From: Pipra filicauda
Taxonomy: Eukaryota; Chordata; Aves; Passeriformes; Pipridae
NCBI RefSeq assembly: GCF_003945595.2
Contig: NW_024104084.1
Span: 992,001 to 1,056,000 of the forward strand
Direction of reading: 5' to 3'
Length of the DNA: 64,000 nt
Shown piece after piece: positions 25,301-38,640 of the stretch. The position numbers and the translations under genes are program-made. The notes beneath the pieces are model-generated. The model was given only the letters and a program-made list of their open reading frames with translations. It did not search any database and had not been told where the DNA came from. Positions within the stretch are counted from its first letter, which is position 1, and every line of letters starts with the position of its first letter.

Positions 25301-26972
25301 TGAAGCCCAGGAAAAAAAAGTTTCATGGGAAATATGCTGGGGTTAAATGGAGTTAAAATTTGACTTTTTTTGAAAGGAATGCATTCATAGTTTTTCAAAT
25401 TCTCTATGAAAATGAGCATTATAGAAATCTTCAAAAGTACACTGAAGAAATTTCATGTAATGAAAACAGCTTCATTTAAATGAAAATACTGGTGTAATTC
25501 TGATTAAGATTTAAATTTATGAAAAATAAGTAAAATAATCATTTTAGAGTAATTTAAAAGAATGATTTTAAAGTGACTTGAAAGAAAAGGAGGACCTCGC
25601 TAAACTGGAATACATCATGAAGTGCTCAAACAACTTTCAGTGAGGAAGGGCAAGATGCTAGCAGAAAGCGATTCATAAAATCCTGTTGCATTAAGCTCTC
25701 TAGATTATGACCTGTAGGGTGTGGACCAGCTCAGCACAGTCCTCAAAGGGCCGGCACAGGAAGCGTTGACAGCTTTTCTCCACAGGCTTATTAATCACCA
25801 CAGGCAAACCTTTCCACTGGCCAGACCTAAAGCTGCTCTGCACAACTGAGGTTGCTGAGACATCTTTCTCACTAGCTGCCCATTTCCTTGATAAGGCTTA
25901 GGATGCTTGGCTGGGTGAACTATTTCATAGTGCTTAACTTTGGTCCCTGAGCATTCACAGAGTGCTTCAGGTGATTCAGGGCTGTGACCTCCGTGCTTGG
26001 TCTGGTCGTGACACCAGCCTTGGCTGTGTATGCAGTGATGTGAGGGACCACTTCTGCCTGGGGTAGGCGGGGAGCCACATGAGCATGCTGGAGCGTGTGA
26101 GATCTACTACAGAGTGATGATACATCCAGTAGCATATGGCCTGTGTGTACACATCTGCTCGCCACTGACTCACCGATGCCTCTGCAACCAGCACTCACGT
26201 GTCTGGGAGAGGTCCCCTCTCCGTGTGGTGAAGTCCTACTGTTGTTTATTTGATGTCATCCTGGGAGTCCATGGGTTTAAGCAGTTGTGTAGAAAAAAAC
26301 TAGAGGCCTTAGGAAGCTGGAGTTAAAGCACAGTTTTGCTTTTCCAAAGGGAAGACAATGAGGAGGCTCTTCAGGCCTCTTACTCTCTGACTGGTTTGGA
26401 TCTCTCTCTCTGTGGATTAGTCAATTACAAATGACTCACTTCTGTGCAGAGAATCCAACTTGGTACTAGGGGGGAGGGATGAAGTTGATTGCATTTTCTG
26501 GCAGTAGGTGGGTAGATTTTTCTTATATATGTGTTCAGTAACTGTTTTGTTCTGCTCCCTTTGGAACCAGTGAAAAATCTTCATCTGGATTCCCTGAAAG
26601 TAGATTTAAGTCAATGACACAACAAACCCCTCTCTTCATGTGAACTATCCATAATGTCCATTCTCAGCATGTGTGGGAGGAGGTGGAACGGGGTTTAGTG
26701 AGCGAACAGTAGAGCTCTTTTATTTTCAAGGACATTGTTTTTCTTATACTGGGAAGCTGGTGGGAGTTGTGCAGTGAGTAGGTGAATACAATTCTCAGAG
26801 GCTGGTTTGGTAGTGGCAGACGTGCAAGTTAAACTGGAAAATGCAGTCATGTGATTTGACTTTTAGATTAAGCTGAAGCAGGAGAGATCCTCTGGCATTG
26901 CAGTGTTTTTTTGTGAGCCTCTTCATCCAGATATTACCCTTACCTATCTCAATACCTCTCTCCCTGGGATTT
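22361..26972. other. Intronic sequence
   Basis: Holds the exon-like segments at 23992-24110 and 24894-24993 (see findings). The region 25730-26230 is somewhat more GC-rich with scattered CpG and overlapping minus-strand ORFs of 72-92 codons. No product is recognised for them and they are treated as chance ORFs. Confidence 0.45.
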
Positions 26973-27009
26973 GGTACTTTAGGTACTTTAGGTACAGCTA
27001 ACCTAAAGT
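26973..27009. repeat. Tandem 9-mer plus inverted copy (hairpin)
   Basis: GGTACTTTA is repeated 2.5 times (26973-26995), and its second ACTTTAGGT (26985-26993) is followed after a 7-nt loop by the perfect complement ACCTAAAGT (27001-27009). Two alternative stems are therefore possible. Confidence 0.8.
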
Positions 27010-27879
27010 CCGTTATAGACATCCAAGGCCATCCTACGGTTTGCTGGGTGTATTCAGCATTAGCTTTTTCCCATGGGTCACTAACCCTTTTATAATGTAG
27101 AGAGACCTGATGCGTGATCCCACAGGGTCCTCTACGGAGCTGGAGTGGACAGGGTGAAGGAGATTATTACCCGTTGGTTTTGCAGCCTTACCTGAATGTC
27201 CCCAAACTCTCTTTGTGCATGAGCAGCTGGGTGGTTCGAGTTATTTAAATTGCTGATTTGTACAAACCAGAATAATCTGACCCTGAAAGCAAGATTACTG
27301 CCTCCCTGTAGCGTAGAGAGATGCCCAGGTGACTGTGGCACTGCTGTCCTGGGCTGGGTAGGGCTTTATAGTTCAGATGCTCATCTGTAGCTAGGCTGGC
27401 TAGAAGCTGCTCACCTTAGAGACCACAGATATCTGGATAGGCTTTTACTATAGTTTACTTCTCCAGAGCAGGTATTAACACTTTGAACTCTAGTTCTCAG
27501 ACTTAATAACTCACGTTGACAGATGGTAGTGTTTCTTTTGGCGATGCCTGTCTGTATTTCCCGGGTGTCCTTCTGTGGGGAGGGGAAAGCAGGGAGCAAT
27601 GTGGACATAGTATTTATTTCAAGTACCTATACAAAGGCTATCTGGAAATGAAAGATTCAAGCCAGACTTTCAAGAGAGTACTGGAAATAAAGCACTGGGA
27701 CTTCAGCATTTCTTCTCTTGCTTGGCAATATAAAACTGACCATTCCTGTTCTGCAGTAAGTAGAAACAGTCAACCTATCCACTAATTTGGCTCCCAGTGA
27801 TCCTGGGAGGGAATGCAACCCTATTCTGGGACTTCAGGTTTCGAGTTTGTTCCTAGGTTAACTATTAGAAATACAGACT
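27010..27879. other. Intronic sequence, nothing identified
   Basis: Only chance-length ORFs. No repeat or signal recognised. Confidence 0.5.
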
Positions 27880-27985
27880 ATATTGGACAAAACACTTTGC
27901 CTTTCTGAGACTTGGGCTTTCACCCGTAAAAGGAAAACAAAGCTCTTGAACTCTTTTGTAAAAGTGGTGTAGAAAAATCATGTCT
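27880..27985 (+). repeat. Probable MIR-like remnant
   Basis: 'acactttgcctttctgagac' followed by 'tttcacccgtaaaaggaaa' resembles the MIR 'cacttaacctctctgtgcc' and 'tttccccatctgtaaaatgg' pair with normal spacing. Short and eroded. Confidence 0.4.
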
Positions 27986-28942
27986 TTATTAGCCGGTCCA
28001 CTGCTCCCCCTGCACAGGAAAAATCACATTATTTTTTCTTAACCATTTCACTATTGTCAGATGCTGGCAAGAACTGCTAAAACACCAAGTGTTTTTCCAC
28101 CTCTTGGCTTTTAAAAACTTTAAGCCCTTAAAATAAATTCGAAAAACACCAACAAAGCAAAAACCTGAATTTATCATCACCTGGTAGGTCTGGATAGGGC
28201 TATTCATGAGAACAATCCAAAGGCCTTCACCTTGACTTCCCAACATAGTTTGATGTGATTTTAATCTGATTATTAGACTCTTGATACATCTTGCAAGCTT
28301 GTAAAAGACACATTGCTGGCAGAAACATTTTCGTTACTGGGGAAACTTTTTGTTGTTGTTGATGTATGTGTTGCCTGCCATAAATACTCATCTGAGAGCC
28401 AAAGGTCATTTGGTAGCTGCTTAGCAGCTTCACTTTCTGAAATGAAACTCGAGTGTGTTGGATCTGCAGCAGAAAGCTGGGGGTGTAATATAGATGAGGG
28501 AAGATCTGTTCCTTAGCATTGCAGCAGCCAGATTATTTTCTGGCTGCTTTTCTTTTTATTTTTTTTTAATCTTGATGTTGTGTTTTGTTGTTTTTCACTT
28601 TGTTCTCTGTTCTTCTTTAACGTTCAAGTTCCAGTATGAAGTACAGAAGGGATAGCCTTGCTAACCAAACCCTGAGTGTTTATTTACAGGTCTACACAGC
28701 ACAGCCTGTGGCATTAAGGGTGCACTCCCAATGCCATGACCTTCTCCTGTACTAGCCCAGGGGATTTATCTGCAGAGCAGCAGATGCAAATTTGGGCTTG
28801 TTTTCTAGGCTAACCAGAACGATTTGGTAACCAAGGGCAGTGGGTAATCAAGCCTTGACTTAGGAATTTCATTATGTGTGCAGAAACAAGGCTGAAGATA
28901 AAGCTGAGATTCTGGCTTACACTTGGTGCACAACTTAAATGC
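27986..28942. other. Intronic sequence, nothing identified
   Basis: T-rich with TGTTG motifs around 28560-28600. No gene or mobile element recognised. Confidence 0.5.
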
Positions 28943-29034
28943 ACCTAAACAAACAAAAAAAAACAACCAACCAAAAACCACAAAAACACAAACAAACAAA
29001 AAACCCACCAAAATAAAAACAAATTAAAAAAAAA
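28943..29034 (+). repeat. A/C-only low-complexity tract
   Basis: About 90 nt of AAAC, AACC and A-runs with almost no G or T, like the tracts at 5001, 13164 and 54728. Simple-repeat in nature. Confidence 0.9.
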
Positions 29035-32000
29035 TCTGTTTAACCCCATCTCCATTCAGTTTTCTGTTTATTTTTGTAAAGTCTACCTTAGTAGTTGCCA
29101 GTTTCTGCTAGGGTTTGCAATAGTTTTAAAAACTTCTGTGACCAACGAGACACAGTAAGTCAGATTGGGTGATATAACAGCAAGTGGTCACTCTAAATTT
29201 CTTTCTTTATTTTATTTGGGGCACCGGCTTGTGTCTCTCTAGATCTCTGAAATAGCCTCATACAGGATCATCTTGTTTCTGAACCTTCCACAATCTTGAT
29301 TTGGTGTCAATACTGGGGCAAAAAAATTGGCACTGTTGTAGCCAACAGACCTGTTTGACCGTGGTGCGTAAATGGCATTCACTGCAACTGTAGAGGGACT
29401 CATTCATATGTATGTGTATGTGTCTATATATATAAATGAACAAAAACAAAACCCCAAAAAGCCTTAAATCTGTCATTTAGAGCAGGTTTTCACTAAAAAT
29501 TCTTGAGAAGTTAGCAGTTTTGGTCATGAAAACAGGTGCAGTCAATGGTAGAGAGGGAGCTGCCAGAATAACTGCAGTTCCTGGCTACAGAACCAACATC
29601 TGCCATCTTCCAGGGTAAGTGGCCTGTGATGAGAAGCTACCTGTGTGCAGGATTTGTAGTACAGGCCAGATCTCTGTTAAGATTATTACTGCATTCTTTC
29701 CTGTTTAAAACACAAGACACTGCCAAATCTTATGAGCAGAGATGAAGGAAAAATAAGTAGACAAAACTTTTTATTCTCCTGGAAAGCACTGAAATGTTTT
29801 CTGAAACAATATTGCTTTCATCATATTTCTTATTATGATGGTGTCTCAGATTCATGACAGTAGTTTGACCACGATATTCTGTTTATTCTGTTTTGATGAC
29901 ATCTGGGATTACAAAACAAGTAAGTAAACCTGCTCTGAAACTGGTAGAACGCTTTCCCCTAAAATTGCATCTAATCACTGGATAATATGCAGTAATACTT
30001 CTTCTGTTAAAGTATCAGTTCTCTCTTCACAGGAGAGAAATATGCTTCAAAGCCTTGAAGTGTGTGTTAAATGGAGTGGTGTTTTTCTGGCCAGCCCTGG
30101 TTATGTGTGGTCACACAGATGCTCTCCAGCAGACTGACACTGCCAGGCAATTGTTGGTGCAGCTTGTGTGCTGCACACCTAAGCCATTGAACACAGGAAA
30201 AACTTCTCTGCTTGTAGGTGACCTACAATGACCCAAGCTGGCACAGTGATGCTGTTGGACAACTGGTGTCATCCAGTTACTAGAGCAACTATCAATCTGA
30301 ACTGCTTTCTTTGTAGCATAACCCATAAGCTGTGCCTAGTTTTCTGGTTGTGTGAGGAAATTTACCACAACAGCAATTACTGTATTATGAAAAGAAAGGG
30401 TATGCCTGAGTGATAAAGTCACATTTTGTGCCCATGGTTATGTTTCGTCTTCCCTAATTTCAGCCTAACAAAGGTTAAATGTTTAAGGTTTTTTTTCTTA
30501 CAGCCATTGCAGAGCAGTAGTTGAGTGTGGCTAGTCATCTCACCTTTTCTTTTTCATTGAACAGAAAGTGATCCAATGGTTAGGACTGCCTGGGTAATGC
30601 TAGGTGAAACTGCTCTGACAGCATGACTTGTGAATTAAATCTGATCCCCTGGACCTAAGCAAATCAGTAGCCAGTTCTCCAAAATGAAGCCAGTCAGAAA
30701 GTAGGTTTTCATCCTATTAACCCACATACTTAGAAGATTTAGCATTATGCAGCCTGTTATAAGCTCTTCACTGTTTTTATTAAACTATTTATCTGAGGTA
30801 ACTTCATATTTTCTTTTAGGATAAACTGCAGATAATGCAATGTGCTTGTTTTAATTTGCAAGGTTAACTGATCTAATTATCTGAGGGTGTTTATTTAAAT
30901 CCTTTTGAGCACTAGGCCTTTGCAGGTGGCTGCTTTGTTTTCCACCAACAGGAAATCTCTTAAAATGAGATGATATAGCTCAGTGGGTCTTCTTGTATAA
31001 AGGATTTTCTAATAATGTATGAATTTATTAAAGACAAAGATAAATAGAAGGCTTATTTACATTAAACAAATTCACTAAGGACCTATTTTTTCTTCAAACT
31101 TAGGAGAATAAATGACATCTACCTTTACTGTGCTAAAGGATTATCCATTTTCTACAACAATGTTAGACATCAGCATGTGGGTCAGACTTTTTGACAAACA
31201 TTTCCTTTCTCATGTTGAGCAAGCTCTTCAGTGTTTGTGAGTTAATACTTTTGCAAGTCTCTGAATTCTGAAAACTTGGATACTTCATCAGCTCAGGAAG
31301 GAGCATCACAGTTCTAAACTTCTGATTCAGGTTGAAGGAGTACAACCTTTGCGCTGTTCTGTTTCTATATGCCCAGTAATTTAAAGAGAAGAAACATACT
31401 CCTACAGATATCTAGATAACATTTCAGCAAAATTGAAATAAAGGGAATATCTTTTTTTCTTTTACTCCTTACTCACACAGTGATGACAATATCCTCTTCT
31501 AGCTTTTACAAGATCACATGAAACCACAAGCCTTGTAGTTAAGTTCTCATCTTCTTTTCTTGCCTTTCATACACCTGAGTTCTTAAATGCTGAAGAGACT
31601 CCCACAATAGTTAACTTAGACATTCTAGCATGCTACTGTTTGCTGTATCTAGCTGAAGGAGTTAATCTGCATGGAGTGCCATCTGGGGAGGCTTGTCAGC
31701 TCAGGTGCTGCATGAATATGGCCAGATTCCCTTCAAATCAGAGAGAGCTCCACCCCCACATCCCTTTGTGTTTATGTTTAAACTTAAGGATTAGTTTGAA
31801 CAGAGCTAGCTTGTGCCAGCCTGCTCTTGATGTTGTAGGGTCACCAGGGTTCTTGGATTTTATAGGACCAGATGATTTCATTTGTGCTGCAGAAAGCTTT
31901 CTCCTGGTAACTGTTCGTAGAGTCTGAATACTCCCCGTATTAATGAATTACCATGTTGCTCCTATCAGCTCACAAAGCCACCTTTGATAAACAGACTCAT

Positions 32001-35000
32001 TTGCTCTGTTTCCTGACCAAGCGTTAGCTCGGTGGCTGAGCACATCCATCTTATCTTTTGGGAGCTTTGTCCACTACAGCAGAGCTGATTCTTGCTTCAG
32101 TTAAGCACCTGCCAGTGATAAACAGAAAAGAGACAGGTGCTAATCTCCCCGGGTCTGCCACTCCCCAGGGGAAAGAGCCCATTTGGTCACAGATATGAAT
32201 TGCTGATGGATCACTCTATGATGCCACATCTCACCATAAAGGGAATTGGCTGAAGCCCTTCCCCTATTTGAGATGTTTTTAAAGCTTGGCTGGCTGGGGC
32301 TCTGCAGAATATGCTGCAGCAACAGTCATGTTTTGGCTAGCATGTAAAATAGCACTGGTTTCAGACGGAGTTGTGTATATGGAAGGGCTTACTTTTGCTG
32401 ATCCTGCTTATGCTCCAGCCGGTCTTTTATAGGCTGTCAAAACACAGAGCCAAACTGAAGTGTTTCCTTGGATTATATGTGGTCTTTACTTGAGCAGAGC
32501 CTGCACTAAGTGAGCAAAATCTAAATAAGGCTGTCAAGGCTTTGACCTAGAGTATTTACTCACACGAGTCCCGGTGAGAATTGCAGGCTTTGTTCGGTGC
32601 AAATGTAAGCGTTTCAGTGCGTTCTCCTGTGCTCTGACAAAGTTAATTGTCTAATCTTGACACCAAGTGCCCTGTACTTTTTTAAGAGGTTTATGCATGA
32701 GACTAATTATGTGCTGTTAATTTGGCTGCTAGCAGCTTTCTGCTTTTAACATCCATTTGATTTGGGAACCAAACAGGGTGGCATTTGCATGTAACTAGTG
32801 CAAGAGCTGGATGCCTAAAGACAAAGGCAGCATATAACAGTGGAGCACTTGGAAAGAGGAGGAAAGTGTTGATTCCCTCAACCTTTGTCCTGGTGACCAG
32901 AAATACCAGGATGCAAGTGTGCTGCATAGAAAAATTTTGCCAGTGTATACATAATCTATTTGTGTAGATAAACTATACAAGGGAAGATTAGCATTTTTTC
33001 GTAAAAACATTCAAGTGCAAGGAAAGAGAATCTTGGTGCAAGGGAGGAGCAGGGAGGCTTAGGTAGGGACAGACTAGTTCCATCAGCATACTTGAAATTC
33101 CAGTTGCATCTAATGCACTGGAGGTACCTTTAAACTTAGTAATATCTTGGCATTCAAACTTTGAAATGAGACACGCTTGTGAGTTATCTAAATTCTTGAG
33201 GACGTGCTAGTCTGTCAAAGCTAAGGTGTCTCAAAAACTGAGCAGAGCCCTTGCACAGCTTTGGGAGACATTCAGTCCTATTTTTCATCCTCCCAGTTTT
33301 CATCAGACCTTCCAGTGCCTGCAAGTAAAAGGGAGAAAAGTCGCTTTAAACTCACTGTGCTTTTTGTTGTCCCTCTAGAAAATGCTGTGGAAAGCTAATC
33401 AACTATGTACCATAGGACCTTTACTGTGCTGTTTTCCCAAAGTAGATTCTCAAAGGTATAATGAAGAAATGACAAGGCACTTACAAAATTTCATAAATTA
33501 AAAAAAAAGAAAAAAGGTGGGGGAGGCAAACTGTTGTGGGAATCAGATTAATATGACAGAAATTTGTAGGTGTTTGGGATGGGGGGATGGTCTGAGCTCC
33601 TACTGAGTTACAATCATGCTTTTCATGTCATTTCTACCTGGAGTGTAACATTATGTCAAAGATCTTAAGACAACATTGTACTAATATAATACCTCAGGAG
33701 TGGAGGAAGGTGGCTATTCAGATGCTTTTATTTCAGCAGTGTTTGAGTAGATCAGAGCATTTGTAATTATTTGCGATCAGGAGCCACACAAATATGCATT
33801 AAGATTTTGCCAGGACAGTTTGATTTGCAGTTTGGGAGTTGGCAGACTGTGGGCTGTCCCATCACGTAACATTGATGGGTTTGGAAATGGTGAACCTTGA
33901 TCTTGGGCTTCCAGTTCCCAGGGGCTCAGAGCTCTGCTCCAAAACCAGTGTTGTTCTCAGTGTGATGTAGCTCTGAGATAGCTGGTCTTTGTTATCAACC
34001 TCAGGCCTTCAGACAACAGGCCAAGACCTTTCTGAAACCCAAAGAACCAAAAGAAAGCAGGCTTCTCTGCAAAGAAAATGGTAAAAAGAATTTCTTAGGA
34101 GCTACTCTGACACTGTTGCCCTGATTGTTATGAGGACCTGTGACTGTGGAGTCTCTGAAATGACTACTCTTTGCATGGCAATTTCCCATCTGACATAGAA
34201 ATCAGGTTGTCAACAGGCCTGGTTTTGATTAGAAGAGGAAAAAAAACCCAAAGAAATCTAGGTGATCCAGGTGTCACTAGTAAGGTATTAGGATCCCAAA
34301 TTTTTAGTTAAATCTAGGGACCAAGAGCTGAAGAATATTTTTCTTCCCTCTGAGACGCTGTAGTGTCTTAAGGCTGAAAAGTTACCAGTTCCAACGCTGA
34401 GGAGTTATCACCACAGACCTGGGAGCTCTTTCAAGTCTGTAGGTGTACCTTTACCTAAGCAGAGGGGTAAAATAAATGCATATGTTGATGGATGCATAGC
34501 CAGTAAGTTTTGGTCTGTTGTTTTTTATTTTTCAAAGGAGCAAGTGCTGAATGAAGTCGGAAAGCAACAAAATGAGGAGGCTTAATTTCTGAAGATAGCT
34601 GTGCTGGGCAGGAGAAGAGCATAAGAGGGGGGCAGCTGGTACCTTGTGCTGAGAGGAAGAACAAAGAGGAGGCTCTGTGGAGGACAGAGGATAGTGAGCC
34701 TGCTCAAGCTGAGTGGGAGGCAGCAGGAGGAGGAAAGTTCACTGCCTGCTTAATTGCAGGGGGTGCCACAGTCCCACTGTGTACACAAAACCCTGTCAAT
34801 AGCACTGAGGTGCCAGCCTGTTAATTAATGATTTACTTACACTGACCCTTAACCCTGAGGCAAATAAGGGGGATTTGTTTTGCTTCTATTAACTCCTCAG
34901 CTTGCTGAGCAGAGGCCCTTTAGTCCCCAGCATCACATGGCCACACAGGAGCTATGTGTGTCCTTTATTGTGAGAGGGTCCAGCTTGTGACAGAGGGGAA

Positions 35001-35892
35001 GGACTTCTCATGGGCTTCAGTAAAATAACAGTGTTCTGGGTCTTCTTTTCCCCGTGTTTAACCTAAAAGTGCATGTCGATGCAGCAGTGTGGGGGGTGGT
35101 AAAGGAAATGTATACAACAGTGTCTGCAGATCCGAATGTAATTTTCTAGCAGTAGAAATGGGGATAGAAGTCCCTCTACATCCTCAGGGGCACCTGCTGT
35201 AATTATCACACTCAGTTTGACCAAATGGCTTCCAGCAGAGCCTGGAGTCTGACCTGTGACTAGTGTCAAAACCAGCTTTCAGCCACAGCAATGTCTTCCT
35301 GTATGACCATGACCAAATCCCCTAGCCTCAAGCCCACATCAAGATTTAGGTCTCCAAGTCCCATGCCACAGGAAATGAAGATCTAAGTAAGCATTGGGAA
35401 AGCAAGAGAAACAGCACTGATCTCTCCTTCCCCTGAGTAGTAGGAGGATAAATACATTACAGAATGTAAAGAGCTTGATACTATGGAAATAAGAATTCTA
35501 TAAGTTACTTAGTTCACACACATGCAACTCCCAGAGGGCGTAACTAGGGTTGTTCTGGTTTTTTAGTATTATTGCTTCAGGCATTACACCTGAAAATGCC
35601 AGATGTACTTAAATCAAGTCTGATGGTGTCACTGCATAGTAATAGTGTTTTATCAGGGGGATGAACTGGTCTGCTTTCTCTCTCAAGAGCGTTTGGAAGA
35701 GTATGATACAGAGTGGATTGGAAGGCAGATGGGTTCCTCTCTACTGGAGAATTACATTTTTATTAAAGTAGCTCGTTGTTGCTTCAGTGGAGGGCCAGTG
35801 GCGGCTGCTGTGATCAATAGAACTGTGCTTTTTATGTAAGATTTACTCTTGCTTGTCCCAGTTTTGCCGAGAATGTTCAGCTTGCAATCGAT
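29035..35892. other. Intronic sequence with enhancer-like blocks
   Basis: A TATG/TATA-rich stretch lies at about 29404-29436. Blocks 32590-32800 and 34735-34960 are dense in homeodomain-type TAATTA/TTAATTAATG sites and look like possible conserved non-coding elements. The segment 29526-29614 looks like a start exon (see findings). No product is recognised for any ORF. Confidence 0.4.
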
Positions 35893-35921
35893 AACGAGCT
35901 GTGATGACAAAGTAGCTCGTT
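35893..35921. repeat. Inverted repeat AACGAGCT...AGCTCGTT
   Basis: An 8-bp perfect stem with a 13-nt loop. The 13-mer AAAGTAGCTCGTT at 35909-35921 also occurs at 35765-35777, about 144 nt upstream. Confidence 0.7.
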
Positions 35922-38640
35922 TCAATTGAATTTGATATCATTAAAAATGTTAAAAAAACTATTGTCTCTTCCACCTTTTTATAGAGAAAAGCTTTTCGGT
36001 GAGAAAATTTGGTACTGTCCTTGCAGCCCAGCAGGGTGAGAATAACCAGCCGTCCGTCTCACCCTTGACAGTGATGGTCTAGGGTTAGCATGGCTGAATT
36101 CAGAATCTTGTAGCACCACATTCAGGTTGGGTTGTGGCTGTAATTTCCCAGGGCCTATTACATCCCAACTACTGAGCTGTGCAGCAGCCTCCCTGTACTG
36201 CTTAATTTTCCTTCCCAGAAGAAAAAGACATTTTATTTTCAAATGAAAAACGTTTCTAGAAGGGGCAGGGGGTGGGTTGGGGGTGGAAAAATAATATCTC
36301 TTTGGTTTCGGGTGTTCTTCCCCTGTTCACACAGATTTTGTAGTTGAAAATTATTTCCTATAAGTTTTAAAAATACTTTATACTCTGAAAGAGGAGCCTA
36401 ATGTTGAGGGGAGAAGATTCCTGATGGTGGGCTAGAATGTGACACCAGGCAGGTCACAAAGTAAGCTTAGCTAATACTGCTCTTACTTCTGGAATCAGGA
36501 TTCTTTTGACCATTGATATTAGGAGTCTTGTAGTTAGAAAAGTAGCGTTATGATAACTTTAAACTCTGGAAGGTAACTGCTGCTATAGATCTCGTAATTT
36601 TCCATTTTCAAAGTCAGAACGTATTAAGCAAATATCCCTCTGGTGCCCAGAATGGGTGATTATCTTTCATTCTGACTTGAAGGAACCCTGATGCAGGGAC
36701 TAACTTGCTCAAACTTTTGGAGAGCAGCCAGTTCTTCTGACTCTGACTGGAGCACAGTTGCATTTACTGGGTTAGTCTTGTGCCTTTCAGCTTGTTTAAT
36801 TTCCTAATAAGTTCCTCTTCTTGGGTGAGGGAGTGAAATGACTTCTAGCTCTTCCAGGAAGTGGTATCATCCCCGGCCCATTGTGGTTCAGGTCATAGTG
36901 ATGCAGCACGGAGGGATCCCAGCAGTAACTTTCCGCATCAAAATAAATGGCTGCAGAATTTAATTTAACTGGGAAGTGTTCCGAGCTGCAGATTTGAATT
37001 TTTCTCTCCAGTCTCCAGAGTTGTTTCTGTATTTAGAACACCTGGTATATACCAGGGAAAGCAGTCCTTAGAAATAAGCTTCCAACTGTTGGGGCTTTTT
37101 TGTTTTGTTTTGGGGTTTGTTTGGTTTTTTTTTTTTCTTTGTTCTGCATCCTGCTTTGAAAGCCCCCCTGCACCCAGAATGTGTTCCCAGCAGAAGAAAC
37201 AAGCATTTTAACACCACAGCCAGGCAGGGAGAGATATGTGTGGTTGCAGGAGTGTCTGGTGCTTCCTCCCAGGTGAATCTGTTTGGTTAAGTATCTTCTC
37301 AGAGCAGGTGGTCCTCCTCAGAGAACTCCCCAGTAAGGGGCTGCAAAAGCAGAATAAGATGAAGGGGAACAGGATGAAATTCACAAAGGTCCAAACCATC
37401 TTGCTACCACCAGTTGGTACAGGAGAATACGCTTTTCAGATGGGCTTAGAGGTGGATAGAGCTGAAGGCTGACAAATGAGCTTGGAGACCCTGCTCTGTG
37501 CTTGGAGAAGGGGGAAGGAGGGATGAAGCAACTGTAGACCAAGCTGACAGACGGACTTTGTGTTGGTTGCTAGGCAAAGGCAACTCATGCCTGAGCCAGC
37601 AAACCTCAACCTCTCCTGAGGAGCGCCAGGGCTGAGGATGAAGGTTGCTGCTATTCCAGTGCCGAGGAACACTTTCTTTTGTTAAGAGCATGGTCCTGCT
37701 TTATTTGTTTCCCCTCCAGCTGCTGGGCATCGACAGCAAGCTTAACTCTGCCATATGTGGAGAGAATTCCTCGCTGCACCCTGCTTCACATCTTTTGGTT
37801 TTCTCTGTTATAATTTCATAACCTCAGCAACAAACTTCTCCCCCTCCTCCCTCTTTATTCCCCCTCTCTCCTCCTCCCCTTACTCCAGTGGTTTATGAGT
37901 TTTGTGCTCTGTGGCCTATTAAAGTTCAGTTCCCAGCCAGTAAAAATGAGGAATTGGTTCCTGCCATTCCACGCAAGGAGTTTTAATGCACTCGGTCTCC
38001 TGGAAGCCTAAATGCAATAGTTTTGTATCGGTGATAGTTGTGTAACATAAAGCCTTAATAAAGGTTTATAAGTGAAGGGATATGAAATGGTGCATATGGA
38101 GTTCAGCTCTGTCTGTGGCTCTATTGGGGAGTTAAACAAGGGAGAATGTGTTTTCAGAGGAGCTGGGGGGTACGTGATGTGTACAAACATCCACTGCTCT
38201 GATTCTCCCCAACCCAGCTGTATTGTCTCCTTCCTGTGACAACAAACTCCCAGTCCTCTGAACCTTGCAGGAAGGAAATGTGAAGCACTGGCCTGAAGAG
38301 CCACGATTGGTTTAGTCATATGGGTTTCCAGGGAGGACTCCTGTGTCTCATTCTGAGCTGGAGAACAGTCCTCTGCTGTCCGTCTGTCCAGAGTATTTGG
38401 AGCAGCACTTCCCTCCACAAGTTCTCCCTGGACTTGTGTGCAGGGAAGGTGCCATATGTAGAGTTAGCAGCTAGAGGGGCACCCTCTCGCTCTGCACCAT
38501 ACTCAATGATTCCCTTGGGCTGAAAAGTTGGGTTTTGCTTCCACTTCACCTTTTGCTTGATCTTTTGGCTGTGATCCTTGAAAAGCTACTCTCTGTCACT
38601 TCCTTTTGCTGCCACCTCCTTTTGCTGCCTTACCTTTTTT
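35922..38640. other. Intronic sequence
   Basis: Includes the G-run motif at 36262-36283 and a T/G-rich tract at 37095-37140, listed separately or in findings. Pyrimidine-rich around 37840-37890. ORFs of 60-136 codons on the minus strand (the longest 38008-38418) have no recognisable product. Confidence 0.45.
36262..36283 (+). other. G-quadruplex motif
   Basis: Four G-runs of 4, 5, 3 and 5 bases (36262-36265, 36268-36272, 36274-36276, 36279-36283) with loops of 2, 1 and 2 nt. Short loops favour a stable parallel fold. Confidence 0.75.

Noticed and set aside
25920..26198. Overlapping minus-strand ORFs in a GC-richer stretch
   Set aside because: Two competing frames, neither with a recognisable product or splice context.
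38008..38418. 136-codon ORF on the minus strand, longest outside the CR1
   Set aside because: No recognisable domain, no splice or promoter context, and a length expected by chance in 64 kb of six-frame sequence.
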